Below, one piece after another: positions 25,961 through 36,118 of a DNA stretch of 58,278 nucleotides. Every line of letters begins with the position of its first letter. The first letter of the stretch is position 1. The stretch comes from Oscillospiraceae bacterium. GTDB taxonomy: Bacteria > Bacillota_A > Clostridia > Oscillospirales > Oscillospiraceae. The notes under the pieces were generated by a model that was not told the origin of the DNA, searched no databases, and saw only the letters and a list, made by a program, of their open reading frames with translations. The stretch lies in contig JAFYLN010000011.1 in NCBI GenBank assembly GCA_017537045.1, positions 1 to 58,278 on the forward strand. Direction: 5' to 3'. The position numbers and the translations under genes were made by a program.

Positions 25961-26836
25961 TCATTCTTCCTTCCTGCCGTACTGCGCCAGCACGGCACGT
26001 TCTGTATCGTTATAATCTCTGGAACGCTCCAGAATGGTATACCCGTTTTCTTCTAAAATGCGGCAGATATCGTCACATTGTTCTTCCCCGAACTCCAGAC
26101 ACAGGAATCCACCGGGTTTTAGTGCCGCAGAGAAGTTGACCGCAATGGAGCGGTAAAAATCCAGTCCGTCCGCACCGCCGCAGAGCGCCAGATGAGGCTC
26201 ATACAGCTTGACGCTGTCCTGCAGCTGCGGCATCTCGGCATCGGTTATGTAGGGCGGATTGGAAATAATCATATCAAATTTGCCCAGAAATGCAGGCGCT
26301 GGACGCATGGCATCCACCTGCATGCAGGAGACACGGCCGGTCAGCTTATGGCGGGCAATATTCTTCTTTGCAACCGCCAGGGCATCCTTGGAGATATCCG
26401 CCAGTGTGACACGGGCATCCTTGATGCGGCTGGCAACGGCAAGACCGATGCAGCCGGAGCCGGTGCAAAGATCCAGAATGCGGGGATCGGGAGGCAGAAA
26501 AATTGCCTGTTTGAGGGCAAGAGACGCAACGGCCACCGTATCGTCTCTGGGGATCAGTACATTTTCATTGACAAACAGGGGCAGGCCATAAAATTCCCAT
26601 TCCCCCAGCACATAGGCAAGCGGCTCACCTTTCAAAAGACGTTCCACCGCACGCTCTACCTTATCACAGACCGCTTCACCGGCATAGAGTTCCCGGTTTC
26701 CAAGAATATACTCCTGGGAGTGGCCGGAGTAGAGCGCGATCAGATTGCGCGCCATCAGGCCTGCGGATTGTGGATCCTCCTGCGTCAGCAGGGCACGCCG
26801 GGTCTCCAGATATAGGTCAGCATATTTCTTTACCAC
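25961..26836 (-). CDS. prmC: Release factor glutamine methyltransferase PrmC
   Basis: Methylates the GGQ glutamine of peptide-release factors. 291 residues. The N-terminal helical domain contains [15 protein letters not shown]. The SAM site is [13 protein letters not shown] near residue 121, and the substrate motif NPPY is at 193-196. It overlaps the upstream DUF1385 gene by 7 bases. No prfA gene is nearby, although the two are often neighbours. Confidence 0.92.
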   Translation of the reverse strand: MVKKYADLYLETRRALLTQEDPQSAGLMARNLIALYSGHSQEYILGNRELYAGEAVCDKVERAVERLLKGEPLAYVLGEWEFYGLPLFVNENVLIPRDDTVAVASLALKQAIFLPPDPRILDLCTGSGCIGLAVASRIKDARVTLADISKDALAVAKKNIARHKLTGRVSCMQVDAMRPAPAFLGKFDMIISNPPYITDAEMPQLQDSVKLYEPHLALCGGADGLDFYRSIAVNFSAALKPGGFLCLEFGEEQCDDICRILEENGYTILERSRDYNDTERAVLAQYGRKEE

Positions 26837-27837
26837 CGGTCGGAGCCCTCCTCTTCCGGTAAAACTGCCTGCACGGCTGCAATGCCTACCTCGATCATAG
26901 AATCATCCGGTTCATTGGTGGTAAAATTCTGCATCCACATACCCGGTGCCGTCAGAATACGGGTAAAGCCATTGTTGTGCTTACCTGCCCAGCGGTTGAT
27001 CTCATAGGTAATGCCAACCACAATAGGGAGCAGCAACAGCTTAAAGACAATCATTAACAGGCGGTATAGGAAGCTACCGTGCATGGCAGCAAGAGACGGC
27101 ACAATGCGCAGAAGCGCACTGGATGCAACGGAAAACACCAGAATGGAGATCACCATAACGACCAGCAGGAAGCTGGTGCCGCAGCGGGGATGCAGGCGGG
27201 TCTGCCGGCGTACATTTTCCACCGTCAGGGGCAGGCCGGCTTCATAACAGCGGATAGTCTTATGCTCTGCGCCATGGTAGGCAAATACGCGCTTCATTTC
27301 TTCCATGCGGGAGACAAGCAGCATATAGGCCATAAAAATGATGATACGCACAAGGCCTTCCACAAGGTTCAAACCCAGCGTGCTTGTAACAATGCCATCA
27401 AAGAAGCCGCCGACCACCATCGGGAGCAGGAAGAACAGGCCAATGGACATAGCCATGCCCAGAAATACTGCAAATCCGGTAATAAACTGCTGGAATTTCT
27501 CATTACCCAGCTTATTTTCAAGCCAGAGGTCAAATTTGGAGGGTTTCTCCGCTTCGGAATACTCCTCCGGTGCCAGATCCGCAGAGCGCATCAGCGCCTT
27601 CACACCAACCACCTGGGCATCAAAAAAATTGACGCTGCCACGGATAAACGGCCAAGTGGCAATGCTGCCCTTTTTTCGGATCTTTCGGGGATTGACCTCC
27701 AGCGACAGGCCATCCTTACCGCGCACAACGATGGCATCCTTTTCAGGACCGCGCATCATAATGCCTTCAATCAGAGCCTGTCCGCCAATGGAGGTTTTGA
27801 ATTTTTCATTACAACAGGAAGTGTTTTTCTTCGCCAT
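26830..27837 (-). CDS. DUF1385 membrane protein (YqhQ-like)
   Basis: 335 residues with about four membrane helices. The N-terminus has the family signature GGQALIEGIMMRGP, and the middle YHGAEHKTIRCYEAGLPLTVENVRRQTRLHPRCGTSFLL is strongly conserved in DUF1385. The His and Cys residues there suggest metal binding, but the function is not established. It is commonly next to prmC in Firmicutes, as here. The ATG at 27837 is preceded by GAAAGGA. Confidence 0.88.
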   Translation of the reverse strand: MAKKNTSCCNEKFKTSIGGQALIEGIMMRGPEKDAIVVRGKDGLSLEVNPRKIRKKGSIATWPFIRGSVNFFDAQVVGVKALMRSADLAPEEYSEAEKPSKFDLWLENKLGNEKFQQFITGFAVFLGMAMSIGLFFLLPMVVGGFFDGIVTSTLGLNLVEGLVRIIIFMAYMLLVSRMEEMKRVFAYHGAEHKTIRCYEAGLPLTVENVRRQTRLHPRCGTSFLLVVMVISILVFSVASSALLRIVPSLAAMHGSFLYRLLMIVFKLLLLPIVVGITYEINRWAGKHNNGFTRILTAPGMWMQNFTTNEPDDSMIEVGIAAVQAVLPEEEGSDRW

Positions 27838-27850
27838 CGTGAGTCCTTTC

Positions 27851-29257
27851 CTACTGGGCAGCAGGTAAGCAGACCGTCACCAGGGTGCCGCCGCCCTCTG
27901 CATTTTCCAGCGTCAAGGTGCCGTTATGCATCTGCACGATCTCGTCACAGACGGCAAGGCCGATGCCTGTACCGCGGACGCTGGAGCTGCCCTTATAAAA
28001 CTTTTTCTTAACCAGAGGAATCTCATCCTCCGGAATGCCGGGGCCAAAGTCCCGGATGCGGATACAAACAGCTTCATTCTCATAGGAAATCTCGGCCTCG
28101 ATCCGCTTACCTGCGCCGCCATGCTTGGCAGCATTGTCCAAAATATTCAAAAACACCTGACGCAGCCGCTTGGGATCACAGGATATCTCCGGAATATCCA
28201 CATCATTCTCAAGATATTCCAGCGTAATACCCTCCTGTGCCAGACGGGAACCATACATGAATACAGTATCCTCAAATTCGGCACGGATATCTGCCTGCTC
28301 CACAGTCAGGGTCATGCGGCCATCCTGCATTCTGGTAAAATCCAGCAGGTCAACGACCATTTCGGTCAGGCGGTTTGCTTCGCGGGAGATAATCTTCATA
28401 CCCTGGCGGGTATCGGCATCCATGCTTTCATCTGCCAGAAGCGTTTCTGACCAGCCGTTGATCACTGTCAGCGGTGTACGCAGCTCATGGGAAAGCTGGG
28501 AAATAAATTCTGCCTGCATTTTTTCATTCTGGCTGATCTTCACAGACAGCTCATTGATGGTATGTGCCAGTTCACCGATCTCATCCGCATAACGGGTCTG
28601 GATCTGAACACCGTAGCTGCCATTGGCAATACGCCGCGCCTTTTCGGTGATTTCGGCAACCGGAACCATGATCGTACGGATAAAGTAATAATTACTGATC
28701 GTTACAGCAGCAACCACCACAAGCAGAACCGCCAGGCAGGTCAGCCCCACAGAGATGATCTGCTTATCCACCGATTTTGTATGTGTTACATAGCGCAGTG
28801 CACCGACTACTTCATCATCGAAAATCAAGGGACTGGAAACGGCCATAATGCGGCTTCCGGTAATAGGATCTTCACCCAGATACACTTCAATGCTGCGGCT
28901 GTTCATTGCTTCCGGAATTTCTGGCGTTTTCGGCGGCAGATTGACCCAGTTCTCAGCAGAAGAGGCCGCAATATAGCCCTGAATGTCGATAATCTGAAGT
29001 TGAATATCACTGTCTGCCTCAAAACTCTGGGTATAAGCCATGCAGGAGTCATAATACTCACTATCACTCAGACTGAGATAGTCAGAGAACAGGCTTGTGG
29101 TCGTGCCGGCGCGGAAACGCAGATCAGATTCCAGATTGGAATAATAATGCAGCGCAAAAACTGCGGTAACAGCAAGCGCACAAACCAGTCCCAGCGCGCA
29201 GATCACGCTGAGGATGTTCGTAAGCCAGCGCTTACGCAGGCCGACGACTTTTTTCAT
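27851..29257 (-). CDS. Sensor histidine kinase
   Basis: Membrane two-component kinase of 468 residues. Two membrane helices (about 13-37 and 168-190) enclose a 130-residue outside sensor domain. Then come HAMP (about 191-243), HisKA with SHELRTP and phospho-accepting His257, and the ATPase domain with N box NILDNAAKHG, DFGPGIPEDE and GTGIGLAVCDEIV. It follows its response regulator by 15 bases. The plan (regulator first, short sensor loop) recalls PhoR/ResE/WalK-type kinases; the signal is unknown. Confidence 0.93.
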   Translation of the reverse strand: MKKVVGLRKRWLTNILSVICALGLVCALAVTAVFALHYYSNLESDLRFRAGTTTSLFSDYLSLSDSEYYDSCMAYTQSFEADSDIQLQIIDIQGYIAASSAENWVNLPPKTPEIPEAMNSRSIEVYLGEDPITGSRIMAVSSPLIFDDEVVGALRYVTHTKSVDKQIISVGLTCLAVLLVVVAAVTISNYYFIRTIMVPVAEITEKARRIANGSYGVQIQTRYADEIGELAHTINELSVKISQNEKMQAEFISQLSHELRTPLTVINGWSETLLADESMDADTRQGMKIISREANRLTEMVVDLLDFTRMQDGRMTLTVEQADIRAEFEDTVFMYGSRLAQEGITLEYLENDVDIPEISCDPKRLRQVFLNILDNAAKHGGAGKRIEAEISYENEAVCIRIRDFGPGIPEDEIPLVKKKFYKGSSSVRGTGIGLAVCDEIVQMHNGTLTLENAEGGGTLVTVCLPAAQ

Positions 29258-29272
29258 GCGTACTTCCCTCTC

Positions 29273-29959
29273 TTATGCGCCCCACTTATAGCCGTAGCCC
29301 CAGACAGTGGTAATGTAGGTGGGATTTGCCGTATCATCTTCAATCTTGATACGCAGGCGGCGGATATTCACGTCCACGATTTTAAGTTCGCCTTCATAGT
29401 CCCTGCCCCAGACAGCGGCAAGGATATCCTCGCGGCTGAGTGCACGGCCGGGATTCTGCATAAACAGCTTCATGATGGCATATTCCACCTGCGTCAGGCG
29501 CACGCGGTTGCCGGACTTCTCCAGCGTATGGTTGCGGATATTCATGATGAAAGGTCCCTGTGTCAGCAGTTCGGAGCTGGCCGTGCTATCACCGCCGATG
29601 CGGCGGTACAGTGCATCGATGCGGGCAGTCAGTTCCGCAGGAGAGAAGGGCTTTGTGACATAATCGTCAGCACCGGTCATCAGACCGGTAACCTTGTCCA
29701 TCTCCTGTGTTCTTGCCGTGAGCATGATAATACCCATCTGCTTATTGTTGGCACGGATACGGCGGCAGACTTCGAAACCGTCGATCTCCGGCACCATGAT
29801 ATCCAGAATAGCAACACCGATATCAGGATTTTCTGCAATGCGCTCCAGAGCCTCTGTACCGGTAGCCGCTTCAATGGCATCATAGCCTGCACGTTTCAGA
29901 TTGATGACCACGAAGGAACGGATATTCACTTCATCTTCCATAATCAGTACTTTTTTCAT
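29273..29959 (-). CDS. OmpR/PhoB-family response regulator
   Basis: 228-residue transcription regulator: a receiver domain with phospho-acceptor Asp53 (VAILDIMVPEIDG) and conserved KPF near residue 104, then a winged-helix domain ending VDVNIRRLRIKIEDD...YITTVWGYGYKWG. Start 29959 (MKKVLIMEDE) is chosen as the family start with AGAGG upstream. The gene pairs with the histidine kinase directly downstream. Confidence 0.94.
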   Translation of the reverse strand: MKKVLIMEDEVNIRSFVVINLKRAGYDAIEAATGTEALERIAENPDIGVAILDIMVPEIDGFEVCRRIRANNKQMGIIMLTARTQEMDKVTGLMTGADDYVTKPFSPAELTARIDALYRRIGGDSTASSELLTQGPFIMNIRNHTLEKSGNRVRLTQVEYAIMKLFMQNPGRALSREDILAAVWGRDYEGELKIVDVNIRRLRIKIEDDTANPTYITTVWGYGYKWGA

Positions 29960-30055
29960 ACCAATACCTCTTTTTAAGCTTTGCTGATTGTTATTTTCTT
30001 CTGCAAAAGCATCTTCCAAATGATTATTATAGCAGCTTTTTCTTCAAATAAAAAG

Positions 30056-33000
30056 CTATTTCAGCACAATATTTGCAGTACCAAGGACATTTTTCAGTTC
30101 CTGGATCATGCTGCCGGACAGCATACACTTTGTACCACGGCGCACCTTTGTGTCTGCAAAATAGAGCACGACTGCATCTTTTCCGGGGAACATATTCAGG
30201 ATGGCTCTGATCTTGCGCATGCAGGGATCAGACTCACTGCTGATTTTCAGATACAGCGTACCGCTGTGTACCGGCACAGGCTGCTGTACAGGTTCTTCTG
30301 CTACGGGATTGTTCGCAAAATCGGCAATCGGGCGGGCACGGTTTATGACGATCTGAGGTTCCTTTTCGTCACGAATCGACAGCCTGCCGGTGACGACAAC
30401 AGGACTGTTCTCCCGTAAATATCCACCATACTGGTTCAGCACATTGGAAAATGCCAGCATTTCGATGGCAGCTGTGTTATCTTCCACTGTTACATAAGCC
30501 ATCATGGAATTATTTCGTGTGGTTTTCATTTTCAGGCTCTGTACAATACCCGCCACAGACACGATCTGGTCGTCCTGATAGGAGCTGTCCTCTTCCATCA
30601 GTTCTCCGATGGGCACCACACGGGTGTTCTTCAGAAACGGGCGGTAGTCATCCATGGGATGGCCGGAAAGATAGATACCGGTGGTTTCCTTTTCCATTGC
30701 CATCAGTTCCGCCCTTGTTAACTCCTGAAGCTTCGGGATCGGAATTACCGCTGCAGCATCATCGTCGTCCAGCATGGCAAAGAGTCCCATCTGACCTTCC
30801 AGATTCTTTTTTCTGGAGGATGCCACGGAGTCCATCATGCCTTCAAAGCAAGCCAGCAGTTCGCTGCGGTGGTGGCCAAAGCAATCCATGGCACCGCACT
30901 TGATGAAGTTTTCAACAGCACGCTTGTTCAGTTCGCCCTCACCCATCCGCTGGAGGAAATCTTCCAGTGATTTAAACTTTCCGCCCTCAGCCCGCTTTGC
31001 TGCCATGGAGCGGATCAAACCGCGGCCTACATTCTTGACTGCACCAAGGCCAAAGCGGATGGCATTACCCTCAACAGTAAAGTGATCCTCAGAATTATTG
31101 ATGTCCGGGGCAAGGACAGGGATGTTCAACTCCTTGCACTCGGCAATGTAGCCGGAAATTTTGGTGGCAGAATCCAGCACGGAGGTCATCAATGCCGCCA
31201 TATACTGCCGGGGGTAGTGGCATTTGAGGTAGGCAGTCTGATACGCAACCACCGCATAACAAACTGCATGGGCCTTATTAAACGCATAGTTTGCAAAGGC
31301 AACAATTTCATCATACAGCGACTGGGCAACGGATTCGCTGATGCCGTTTGCAACACACCCGGGGATATTTTTATGAACATCACCGTAAACGAAAACCTTC
31401 CGCTCCGCCTCGATGATCTTCATTTTTTTCTTGGAAATGGCCCGGCGGATATTGTCCGCCTGTCCCATGGTATAGCCGCCTAACCGACGGAATATCTCAA
31501 TGACCTGCTCCTGGTAGACGATACAACCGTAGGTAACCTTCAGAATCGGTTCCAGCTCGGGACATTTGTAGGTGACTTTTTTATGGTTCAGTTTGTTCTC
31601 AATGAAGGTAGGGATGGAATCCATAGGGCCGGGGCGGTAAAGCGCCACGATTGCCGTGATGTCCTCGATGCTGTCAGCCTTCATGCCAACGCAGACACCG
31701 GTCATGCCCTGGGATTCCAGCTGGAACACGCCCTGGGTCTTACCCTCAGCAAGCATTTTAAAGGTTTCGGGATCATCGTCCCGCACCTTGTCCATGGAGA
31801 AATTCGGGTCGAATTTCTGAATCTGTAGTTCTGCATCCCGGATGACGGTGAGGTTGCGCAGACCCAGAAAGTCCATTTTCAGAAGGCCCAGTTCCTCGAT
31901 GGTGGTCATGGTGTACTGGGTAACGATAGTATCATCGTTACGCGACAGCGGCACATACGCGCAGACCGGATCCGCAGTAATGACCACGCCAGCGGCATGG
32001 GTGGAGGTGTTTCGGGGCATGCCCTCCAGCGCTCTTGCCATGTCAATGAGCTTTTTGACACGCTCATCGCCGTCATACATCTCTTTCAGCTTGGGGCTGA
32101 CCTTCAATGCTTCATCCAGAGTGATATGAGGTGTGGTTGGCACCAGTTTCGCAACCACATCGGTTTCCGCATAGGTAAAATTCAGTGCCCGTCCCACGTC
32201 ACGGATGGCGCCACGGGCTGCCATGGTACCAAAGGTAGCGATCTGGGCAACGTGATCCTTTCCGTACTTTTCCGTGACATAGTCGATCACCTCGCCCCGG
32301 CGCTCCTGGCAAAAGTCCGTATCGAAGTCGGGCATGGACACACGTTCGGGGTTCAGAAAGCGCTCAAAAATCAGCGCATATTTCATGGGATCCACTTCCG
32401 TGATGTGCATACAGTAGGCAGCAATGGAAGCCGCACCGGAACCACGGCCAGGACCCACCGGGATACCCTGCTCCTTGGCATAACGGATAAAGTCCCATAC
32501 GATCAGATAGTAGTTGACATAGCCCATGCGGCTGATGACACCGATCTCATATTCCAGCCGTTCCAGATATTCCGGAGGCGGATTGTCATAACGTTCCTCA
32601 AAGCCCTCGTAGCAGACCTTACGGAAGTATTTTTCATTGGTATAGCCCTCGGGAACTGGGAAAGAGGGCAAATGATACTCATTAAAGACAAATTCCAGAT
32701 TGCACATTTCTGCAATCTTGACGGTGTTTTCAAAAGCCTCGTCGCAATTGGGGAAAAGCTGGCGCAGCTCTTCCTCGCTTTTGAGATAAAATTCCTCTGT
32801 CTGGAATTTCATGCGGTTTGGTTCATCCACAGTCTTGCCGGTCTGGATGCACAGCAGAACATCCTGCATTTCGGCATCTTCACGGCGCAGATAATGGGCA
32901 TCGTTACTGACAATCAAAGGCAGTCCCGTTTCCCGCGCCAAGCGCATAACACCCTGGTTGACAGCGCGCTGCTCCTCAATGCCGTGATCCTGCAATTCCA

Positions 33001-33514
33001 AATAAAAGCGATCCTGCCCAAAAAGGGCTGCCATCTGCAGCGCATGCTTTTTAGCAGCTTCGTAATCTTCCTCCATCAGGTACTGGGGAATCGCACCGGC
33101 CAGACAGGCGGAGGTTGCGATCAGGCCTTCATGGTATTTTTCCAGAAGTTCCATATCCACACGGGGCTTGCCATAGAAGCCGCGGGTAAAGGCTTCTGAA
33201 ACCAGCATACAGAGGTTTTCGTAACCCTTGCGGTTCTCGCACAGCAGCACCAGATGGTAAGGATCGTTGTCGATGCCGTGAACCCTGTCCTCCATCCTGC
33301 GGCGGGCAAGATAGACCTCACATCCGATGATGGGTTTGATCCCGGCAGCCTTGGCTGCCTTATAGAAATCAATGCAACCATACATGACACCGTGATCCGT
33401 GATCGCGATAGCAGTTTGCCCCAGCTCCTTGACACGATCCATCATGCCGCTGATGCGGCAGGCACCGTCAAGGAGGGAGTATTCTGTATGGACATGCAGA
33501 TGTACAAAACTCAT
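30056..33514 (-). CDS. dnaE: DNA polymerase III alpha subunit, DnaE type
   Basis: Replicative DNA polymerase catalytic subunit, 1152 residues. The PHP domain is N-terminal (FVHLHVHTEYSLLDGA). The polymerase core has GPGRGSGAASIAAY and the catalytic aspartates in MPDFDTDF. The tandem helix-hairpin-helix region and an OB-fold (VSVAGIVQSLKMKTTRNNSMMAYVTVED) follow. A poor C-terminal tau-binding region is normal for Firmicutes DnaE. The start overlaps the whiA stop by four bases (ATGA). A PolC gene should exist elsewhere if the organism is a typical Firmicute. Confidence 0.96.
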   Translation of the reverse strand: MSFVHLHVHTEYSLLDGACRISGMMDRVKELGQTAIAITDHGVMYGCIDFYKAAKAAGIKPIIGCEVYLARRRMEDRVHGIDNDPYHLVLLCENRKGYENLCMLVSEAFTRGFYGKPRVDMELLEKYHEGLIATSACLAGAIPQYLMEEDYEAAKKHALQMAALFGQDRFYLELQDHGIEEQRAVNQGVMRLARETGLPLIVSNDAHYLRREDAEMQDVLLCIQTGKTVDEPNRMKFQTEEFYLKSEEELRQLFPNCDEAFENTVKIAEMCNLEFVFNEYHLPSFPVPEGYTNEKYFRKVCYEGFEERYDNPPPEYLERLEYEIGVISRMGYVNYYLIVWDFIRYAKEQGIPVGPGRGSGAASIAAYCMHITEVDPMKYALIFERFLNPERVSMPDFDTDFCQERRGEVIDYVTEKYGKDHVAQIATFGTMAARGAIRDVGRALNFTYAETDVVAKLVPTTPHITLDEALKVSPKLKEMYDGDERVKKLIDMARALEGMPRNTSTHAAGVVITADPVCAYVPLSRNDDTIVTQYTMTTIEELGLLKMDFLGLRNLTVIRDAELQIQKFDPNFSMDKVRDDDPETFKMLAEGKTQGVFQLESQGMTGVCVGMKADSIEDITAIVALYRPGPMDSIPTFIENKLNHKKVTYKCPELEPILKVTYGCIVYQEQVIEIFRRLGGYTMGQADNIRRAISKKKMKIIEAERKVFVYGDVHKNIPGCVANGISESVAQSLYDEIVAFANYAFNKAHAVCYAVVAYQTAYLKCHYPRQYMAALMTSVLDSATKISGYIAECKELNIPVLAPDINNSEDHFTVEGNAIRFGLGAVKNVGRGLIRSMAAKRAEGGKFKSLEDFLQRMGEGELNKRAVENFIKCGAMDCFGHHRSELLACFEGMMDSVASSRKKNLEGQMGLFAMLDDDDAAAVIPIPKLQELTRAELMAMEKETTGIYLSGHPMDDYRPFLKNTRVVPIGELMEEDSSYQDDQIVSVAGIVQSLKMKTTRNNSMMAYVTVEDNTAAIEMLAFSNVLNQYGGYLRENSPVVVTGRLSIRDEKEPQIVINRARPIADFANNPVAEEPVQQPVPVHSGTLYLKISSESDPCMRKIRAILNMFPGKDAVVLYFADTKVRRGTKCMLSGSMIQELKNVLGTANIVLK

Positions 33515-34425
33515 TGATTTGCCTCCTTGGCCATTTGCACCAGCTTTTTCAGGCGGTGGTTCATGGCGGGCTTCGTAATGGGCGGATCCATCATGCCTGC
33601 CAGTTCCGATAGAGCGGATTCTGGGTTTTCCTCCCGGGCAATTGCCGCCTGCTGCAGCTTGGGAGGCAGCTTGTCGAGCAGACCCTTTTCCTTCAAAATC
33701 CGGATGGCAGCCAGCTGTTCCTGCGCAGCCTCTACCACTTTAGAGGTATTGGCATCGTCGCAATTACAGCGGCGGTTGACTTTATTGTTCAACTCCTTTT
33801 CCAGCTTAGCTTCCATGATGCCCATGGCAGACACAGGCGCACCGAGAAAGGTCAGGAAATCTGTAATCAGGTCACTCTGCTTCAGATAGAGCACCTGTCC
33901 TCCGCCGCGCTGGGCGGTTTTGGGATAAATACCCATACTTTCGTGCATCAGCATATAGGTTTCGGCAGAAACACTCTTGTGGGTTGTGGTAATCTCAATA
34001 TGGTAGCCCTTTTCAGGGTCTGTCACACTACCGCCTGCTAAAAACGCGCCCCGCAGAAATGCAGCCTTGCAGCAGTCATCTTCAAGTAAAGGCAGATTGA
34101 CATGGAGCGCCAGCGTATCGGCAAGGTCAAAGCCGAAGGCATCCATGATCGCTTCGATCTTCTCTTCGTCAACAATCTGGAAAATCAGCTTGCCGGGGGA
34201 TGCCATGCTTGGGAATACGTCGAAGTTCAGATTGAAGGTTCGCTTGAAAAGTTTGGGCAGCAGCAGAGCAAAATCCCGACTTTCCGTAATGATCTTGATG
34301 CCGGAAGAAGTAAAGCTGTTGCAATACAGCAGAATACCAAAACATTGCGCCAGCGCGCAGCAATCCCGGTGGGGGAATATTTTACAAATTTCTGCTTTTG
34401 CACCGGCAGAAAATGAAACGGCCAT
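33511..34425 (-). CDS. whiA: DNA-binding protein WhiA
   Basis: Conserved Gram-positive regulator linked to cell division. 304 residues: an N-terminal LAGLIDADG-like fold (FLRGAFLAGGSVTDPEKGYHIEI near residues 125-150) and a C-terminal helix-turn-helix (LSELAGMMDPPITKPAMNHRLKKL). The homing-endonuclease fold has no nuclease activity in this family. ATG 34425 has GGGAG 8 bases upstream. Translation is coupled to dnaE by an ATGA overlap. The common yvcK neighbour is absent here. Confidence 0.94.
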   Translation of the reverse strand: MAVSFSAGAKAEICKIFPHRDCCALAQCFGILLYCNSFTSSGIKIITESRDFALLLPKLFKRTFNLNFDVFPSMASPGKLIFQIVDEEKIEAIMDAFGFDLADTLALHVNLPLLEDDCCKAAFLRGAFLAGGSVTDPEKGYHIEITTTHKSVSAETYMLMHESMGIYPKTAQRGGGQVLYLKQSDLITDFLTFLGAPVSAMGIMEAKLEKELNNKVNRRCNCDDANTSKVVEAAQEQLAAIRILKEKGLLDKLPPKLQQAAIAREENPESALSELAGMMDPPITKPAMNHRLKKLVQMAKEANQ

Positions 34426-34451
34426 CAATGGCACTCCCTTCGTTCTCTTTG

Positions 34452-35363
34452 TTACCAGATTCTTACTTCGGGTTCCAGGCGAATGCCAGAATTGTCAAAT
34501 ACAAGGTCGGAAACCTGCTGCAGCAGATTCTTTACATCTGCCGCGGTTGCACCGCCCATGTTCACAGCAAAGCCCGCATGCTTGGTAGAAATGGCTGCGC
34601 CGCCAACGGTATAGCCTTTCAGTCCTGCCTGATCGATCAATGCTGCGGCATAACCACCCACAGGACGTTTAAAAGCAGAACCTGCGGAGGGCAGATCCAG
34701 CGGCTGGGATGCAGAGCGTTTCCCCTGCAATTCTTTCATTCTCGCCTTGATATCTTCGCTTGATTTCGGTTCCAGATGGAATACAGCACCAACTACAATG
34801 CCGCCCTCGTCTTCCAGACGGCTGTGACGGTAGGAAAACTGCATCTGTTCATTGGTCAGGGTTCTGAGACCGCCCTGCATATCCATCACATCCACACTTT
34901 CGCAGATGTCACGGATCTCACCGCCATAGGCACCCGCATTCATATACACGCCGCCGCCGACAGTACCGGGGATGCCATGGGCAAACTCCATGCCGGAAAG
35001 ACCGCATTTTGCAGCAAACACAGCCGCACGAGTCATCGTCACACCGGCCATGACGCAGATGCGGTTATCATCCAGAAGCGCCATGCCCTCCATGCAATCC
35101 TTCAGACAAATGCATAAACCGGGAATACCCTCATCCGGTGCCAGCACATTGGTGCCCGCACCTAAAATCGCAGGTTTTACTTTCAGCCGGGCTGTGGCAG
35201 TAAGCAACCCGGAAAGCTCCTGTACGTTCTTCGGGAATGCCATCACTTCAGCAGGACCGCCGATGCGGAAAGAAGTATGCTTTGACATGGCTTCCGCAAA
35301 GCGAAGCTCTATATGCGGCAAAAAAGCAGAAATCTTCTGCTGAAAATCAGTTAATTCAGTCAT
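34452..35363 (-). CDS. murB: UDP-N-acetylenolpyruvoylglucosamine reductase
   Basis: FAD enzyme that reduces UDP-GlcNAc-enolpyruvate to UDP-MurNAc in peptidoglycan synthesis; cytoplasmic. 303 residues. FAD-binding motifs are ILGAGTNVLAPDEGIPG near 85 and GIPGTVGGGVYMNAGAYGGE near 130. The catalytic serine lies in PSAGSAFKRP near 232, and the C-terminus EPEVRIW supplies the conserved glutamate. This is a type II-like MurB. Start 35363 has GGAGG upstream. It begins the leftward murB-whiA-dnaE block. Confidence 0.95.
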   Translation of the reverse strand: MTELTDFQQKISAFLPHIELRFAEAMSKHTSFRIGGPAEVMAFPKNVQELSGLLTATARLKVKPAILGAGTNVLAPDEGIPGLCICLKDCMEGMALLDDNRICVMAGVTMTRAAVFAAKCGLSGMEFAHGIPGTVGGGVYMNAGAYGGEIRDICESVDVMDMQGGLRTLTNEQMQFSYRHSRLEDEGGIVVGAVFHLEPKSSEDIKARMKELQGKRSASQPLDLPSAGSAFKRPVGGYAAALIDQAGLKGYTVGGAAISTKHAGFAVNMGGATAADVKNLLQQVSDLVFDNSGIRLEPEVRIW

Positions 35364-35445
35364 AAACGCCTCCGGGTATATACTCTTATACAGTATAGCA
35401 TATCTCGAACAGATAATCAATTATGACATTCATGAAATTTATATT

Positions 35446-35481
35446 ACAAAAACGCGGCAGATTACTCTGCCGCGTTTTTTG
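35446..35481 (-). terminator. Terminator of the polyferredoxin gene
   Basis: AACGCGGCAG and CTGCCGCGTT pair perfectly around ATTACT, with T runs on both strands. It lies just past the polyferredoxin stop and before murB. Confidence 0.85.
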
Positions 35482-35538
35482 TTTTGTCGGTCTTTCGCAA
35501 ATTCCATTACGAAGTCGCTACAAAAAGCTATGTAGAAA

Positions 35539-35925
35539 TTACTTTTCCACGATCTCCAGAATCTCCATGGGGCAGGCCTTAACGCAGATGCCACAGGCGA
35601 TGCACTTGGAAGCAGGATTGCCTTCCTTCAGAACCATGACCTTCATGGGACAGATTTCCACGCACTTACCGCAGGAAACACATTTCTTCTTGTTGATCAT
35701 ATAAACACCGGTCTTGGGGTTCTGGGTAATGGCCTCATGCTCACAGACCTTCATGCACTTGCCGCACTGGATGCAGACATTGGGCTTTGCAGCATTACCC
35801 TTGGCAACAATGCGGATGCAGGACAGATCCTCATCAAACTCCTTATAGAATGCCTCGGAGCAGGCCTGAACACACTGCAGGCATGCCATGCAGGTTTCGT
35901 TTTTCTTAACAGTGAGCTTCTTCAT
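35539..35925 (-). CDS. Polyferredoxin with four 4Fe-4S motifs
   Basis: 128-residue electron-transfer protein. Four cysteine motifs are present: CMACLQCVQAC, CIQCGKCMKVC, CVSCGKCVEIC and CIACGICVKAC. The last cysteine of each is followed by a Ser, Glu or Pro as is common in such clusters. Family knowledge: these small proteins carry electrons between oxidoreductases in anaerobes. The partner is not encoded nearby. It has a strong GGAGAG upstream and its own terminator, so it is probably abundant. Confidence 0.9.
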   Translation of the reverse strand: MKKLTVKKNETCMACLQCVQACSEAFYKEFDEDLSCIRIVAKGNAAKPNVCIQCGKCMKVCEHEAITQNPKTGVYMINKKKCVSCGKCVEICPMKVMVLKEGNPASKCIACGICVKACPMEILEIVEK

Positions 35926-36118
35926 ATCAAAACTCTCCTTTTATTTTTTATCGAAACTATTATATCGATAAATGCGCATAATTTCAATAGTAAATTTCAG
36001 ATTCTGCAATCTTTTTGGTTAGTCTCCGCTAACAATCCGTTATCCCGCTTTTTACCTGATTAAAAAAACGGACAGTTGGAAATAATATGGCTGAATCCAG
36101 AATTTTAGGAGGTAAATT

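Noticed and set aside
24852..26000. LexA box before recA
   Set aside because: recA begins 2 bases after prmC and I saw no GAAC-N4-GTTC site just upstream.
24837..26015. Plus-strand frame opposite recA
   Set aside because: recA is unmistakable on the minus strand; the other frame is its shadow.
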